A DNA stretch of 8,214 nt from Desulfobacteraceae bacterium (lineage in GTDB: Bacteria; Desulfobacterota; DSM-4660; Desulfatiglandales; Desulfatiglandaceae). Each line of letters begins with the position of its first letter. The stretch's first letter is position 1. Of this stretch, positions 6,751 to 8,214 are shown in pieces. The notes below the pieces were generated by a model. That model did no database searches. It was not told the origin of the DNA and saw only the letters and a list, made by a program, of their open reading frames with translations. The stretch is from positions 1 through 8,214 of the forward strand of contig DAOWOF010000093.1 in the NCBI GenBank assembly GCA_030642205.1, in the 5' to 3' direction. The position numbers were made by a program, and so were the translations under genes.

Positions 6751-8214
6751 TTAGAATGCCAGGTCTTTCCAGGAAGTGAGAGAAGCATTCATGCCAGGCA
6801 GATTTACTTTTACTGGTGATAATCCTCCACCGGTGGTGGTGATAAAGAGTGTATCTTTATGTAAAACCGGTTTTGATGGCATACCGCTGCCCAATGAAAT
6901 TCCTGATATTGAATGTTGGTTTCCTTCAGAATCAGTTATCATATCCTGAGAATTAATTTGTCCATCTCCATTTATATCAAATACTGCTTCATCAGGTGGA
7001 AGACCTGTTGCGTAATCAACTGCATATAGCCATGCGTCGCCATTTCCCGCACAAACATTATTATCAGGAGTGAAGGTAGTAAAAAAGACCACGCCTGCCA
7101 CAACCAGGGGCTGGGAGATAACCCGTTCACTGCCCAAAAGGTTTCCTGCGGGTTCTGTATTATTGAGGCTTACTGCCCAGGAATCAATGTCTGGTGTATA
7201 GCTGGTGTCTCTTTGAATTACCCTGTAAGTAATACCACTGTTGGCGTCTGTTACAAAAGCGGCGGTAAGAGCGATACCCTTTTCATTGCTGCTGTTAACC
7301 GGATATCCATTGGCATTTAAGGAATATGTAGTAGTCGTGGTCAGATTTTCCTTGAGACCGAAAAAATGTTGTTTTACAAGAGATGTTTTATCTGATTGAT
7401 CTATATATTTCCCTGTTCCAAAAAAGGCCCATATTGTATTTGATTCTTCAGCTATAGCATAATCCGCTTTGGCAGTAACAGGATTGGAATGAGTAGCATT
7501 AAAGGATTCATAGAGGGTGGTAACTGTAGGTATTTCATCTTTACCGATGTTTGAGATTCGATAAAGTTTGCCATACAAATCACCAATATAAATGTTTTCA
7601 TTAATATAGTTGCCATTAAAATCAATAGGTAGAGGAGAGGATAGAGTATTATCGGGCATTCCACCATAAAGTGTTCCATCCACAAATCCGGCGCCACCGC
7701 CCTGATTAATTATATTGTCATTGTGGAGCCATTCTCCTTTAATATCAGTAAGAAGAACTATTGCGGTATTGTCTGGGCCTAAAACAATTTCAGCAACTGT
7801 TCCTTCTGCTCCGGATGGAGCGCCTTTAATCATATTTCCGACCTCAAAAGAATGGGGATTATGTTCTGTAAAATTCAGATATCCATAATTATGTATTCTA
7901 ACCCTGTTTGTAACATTCCCAAGCCCGTCATCCCATAAACCTGCGCCTGTTGAGGCTACAACACCATAAAGAAAGGCGGCCTTATTAGCTTGATCTGTAG
8001 TGGAATATCCTGATGATATAAAAGCTGCCCATTCCGTGCCAACCCCATCTTGCACTCTACAAATAGAAGGTTCAGCCCAGGTCTGCCCTAATTCGGAATC
8101 AGTCAATTCCCACAGGAATACGGATGGATTTACTGCCGCGTCAAAAGAATTACTGTAAGTAATATCCAGGGCAAAATAGGATTCGCCTCCTTCTCTTAAT
8201 CCGCTTATAAGAAT
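6751..8214 (-). CDS. pilY1: PilY1-family type IV pilus tip/biogenesis protein, C-terminal part
   Basis: PilY1/PilC proteins are large secreted factors at the pilus tip or outer membrane that control extension and retraction and bind surfaces. The 487 visible residues are the C-terminal beta-propeller; the 5' end lies outside the window. The frame stays open to 8214, so the TTG at 8106 is only an internal Leu codon. Family landmarks, counted from the window edge: SYFALDITY at 12-20, LWELTDSELGQTWAEPSI at 34-51, NIYIGDLYGKLYRIS at 207-221, AFFGTGKYID at 263-272, SQPLVVAGVVFFTTF at 367-381 and CAGNGDAWLYAVDYATG at 388-404. Two acidic calcium-type loops are present. An extra segment of about 75 residues sits between early blades. 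The C terminus appears complete. It lies upstream of a small exported gene and pilB, which supports a pilus role. Confidence 0.88.
   Translation of the reverse strand: MLISGLREGGESYFALDITYSNSFDAAVNPSVFLWELTDSELGQTWAEPSICRVQDGVGTEWAAFISSGYSTTDQANKAAFLYGVVASTGAGLWDDGLGNVTNRVRIHNYGYLNFTEHNPHSFEVGNMIKGAPSGAEGTVAEIVLGPDNTAIVLLTDIKGEWLHNDNIINQGGGAGFVDGTLYGGMPDNTLSSPLPIDFNGNYINENIYIGDLYGKLYRISNIGKDEIPTVTTLYESFNATHSNPVTAKADYAIAEESNTIWAFFGTGKYIDQSDKTSLVKQHFFGLKENLTTTTTYSLNANGYPVNSSNEKGIALTAAFVTDANSGITYRVIQRDTSYTPDIDSWAVSLNNTEPAGNLLGSERVISQPLVVAGVVFFTTFTPDNNVCAGNGDAWLYAVDYATGLPPDEAVFDINGDGQINSQDMITDSEGNQHSISGISLGSGMPSKPVLHKDTLFITTTGGGLSPVKVNLPGMNASLTSWKDLAF
6943..6978 (-). other. EF-hand/dockerin-like calcium loop in PilY1
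   Basis: DINGDGQINSQD has the classic 12-residue EF-hand loop spacing: Asp1, Asn3, Asp5, Gly6, Ile8 and a terminal Asp12. It lies between the YAVDYATG strand and the SGISLGSGMPSKPV strand of the propeller. Loops ending in Asp are typical of dockerin and other extracellular calcium repeats. Confidence 0.65.
7597..7623 (-). other. Calcium-type loop in PilY1 (D-x-N-x-N-x-I-x-E)
   Basis: The nine residues DFNGNYINE sit directly before NIYIGDLYGKLYRI. That is where P. aeruginosa PilY1 has its D-x-D-x-N-x-x-x-D calcium site needed for pilus function. Positions 3 and 9 carry Asn and Glu in place of Asp, which can still ligand calcium. Binding is inferred. Confidence 0.55.
7669..7899 (-). other. Extra beta-rich segment inserted in the PilY1 propeller
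   Basis: Between the blade containing WAAFISSGYS and the one containing IYIGDLYGKLYRI, PilY1 relatives as I know them have a short link. Here about 75 residues intervene, with FEVGNMIKGAPSGAEGTV followed by LLTDIKGEWLHNDNII. This matches a recurrent 'F-x-x-G-x-x-I-x-G-x-x-S-G-A-x-G-x-V ... G-x-(F/W)-x-x-(G/N)-(D/E)' beta pattern known from phage tail and other surface proteins. Boundaries are approximate. Confidence 0.5.

Noticed and set aside
8104..8106. TTG as the start codon of the PilY1 gene
   Set aside because: The frame stays open to the window end and the upstream residues match PilY1 (SYFALDITY, FLWE). The TTG is therefore an internal Leu codon.

Overview
The window is AT-rich, about 40% GC by eye. 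It carries seven genes in two convergent blocks that meet at about 2739-2812. The gene set suggests a Gram-negative bacterium: NAD-dependent ligase, RecN, a lipoprotein with an outer-membrane type lipobox, and a type IV pilus assembly ATPase with a PilY1-type adhesin. PilB/GspE of this type, PilY1 and low GC together suggest Desulfobacterota (former Deltaproteobacteria). That placement is inference from protein style, not from a marker gene.

The plus-strand block holds three genes. The 3' three quarters of ligA (1-1479, 5' end cut by the window) is followed after 1 bp by acyP, an acylphosphatase (1481-1768). Next is an orphan lipoprotein with a FlgT-like C-terminal module (best start 1824, end 2738). 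A perfect 13-bp AT-rich inverted repeat straddles the acyP stop codon.

The minus-strand block, in transcription order, holds four genes. They are the C-terminal beta-propeller of a PilY1-family protein (8214-6751, 5' end cut by the window), a small exported protein of unknown function (6678-6349), a PilB/GspE-family ATPase (6336-4525) and recN (4513-2813). Gaps after the small gene are only 11-12 bp, so small gene, pilB and recN look like one operon. A strong hairpin sits just after the pilY1 stop and lacks a U-tract, so it may act as a processing or attenuation point rather than a full terminator.

Functionally the window joins genome maintenance (LigA sealing nicks, RecN in double-strand break repair) to type IV pilus function (PilB powering extension, PilY1 at the tip). 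I see no wholly new system. The most unusual items are a probable extra beta domain inserted in the PilY1 propeller, an atypical set of calcium-type loops in that protein, a degenerate MshEN domain in the ATPase, the unknown exported protein and the pilus-RecN linkage. There are no RNA genes, CRISPR arrays, insertion sequences or gene-free stretches over 300 bases.
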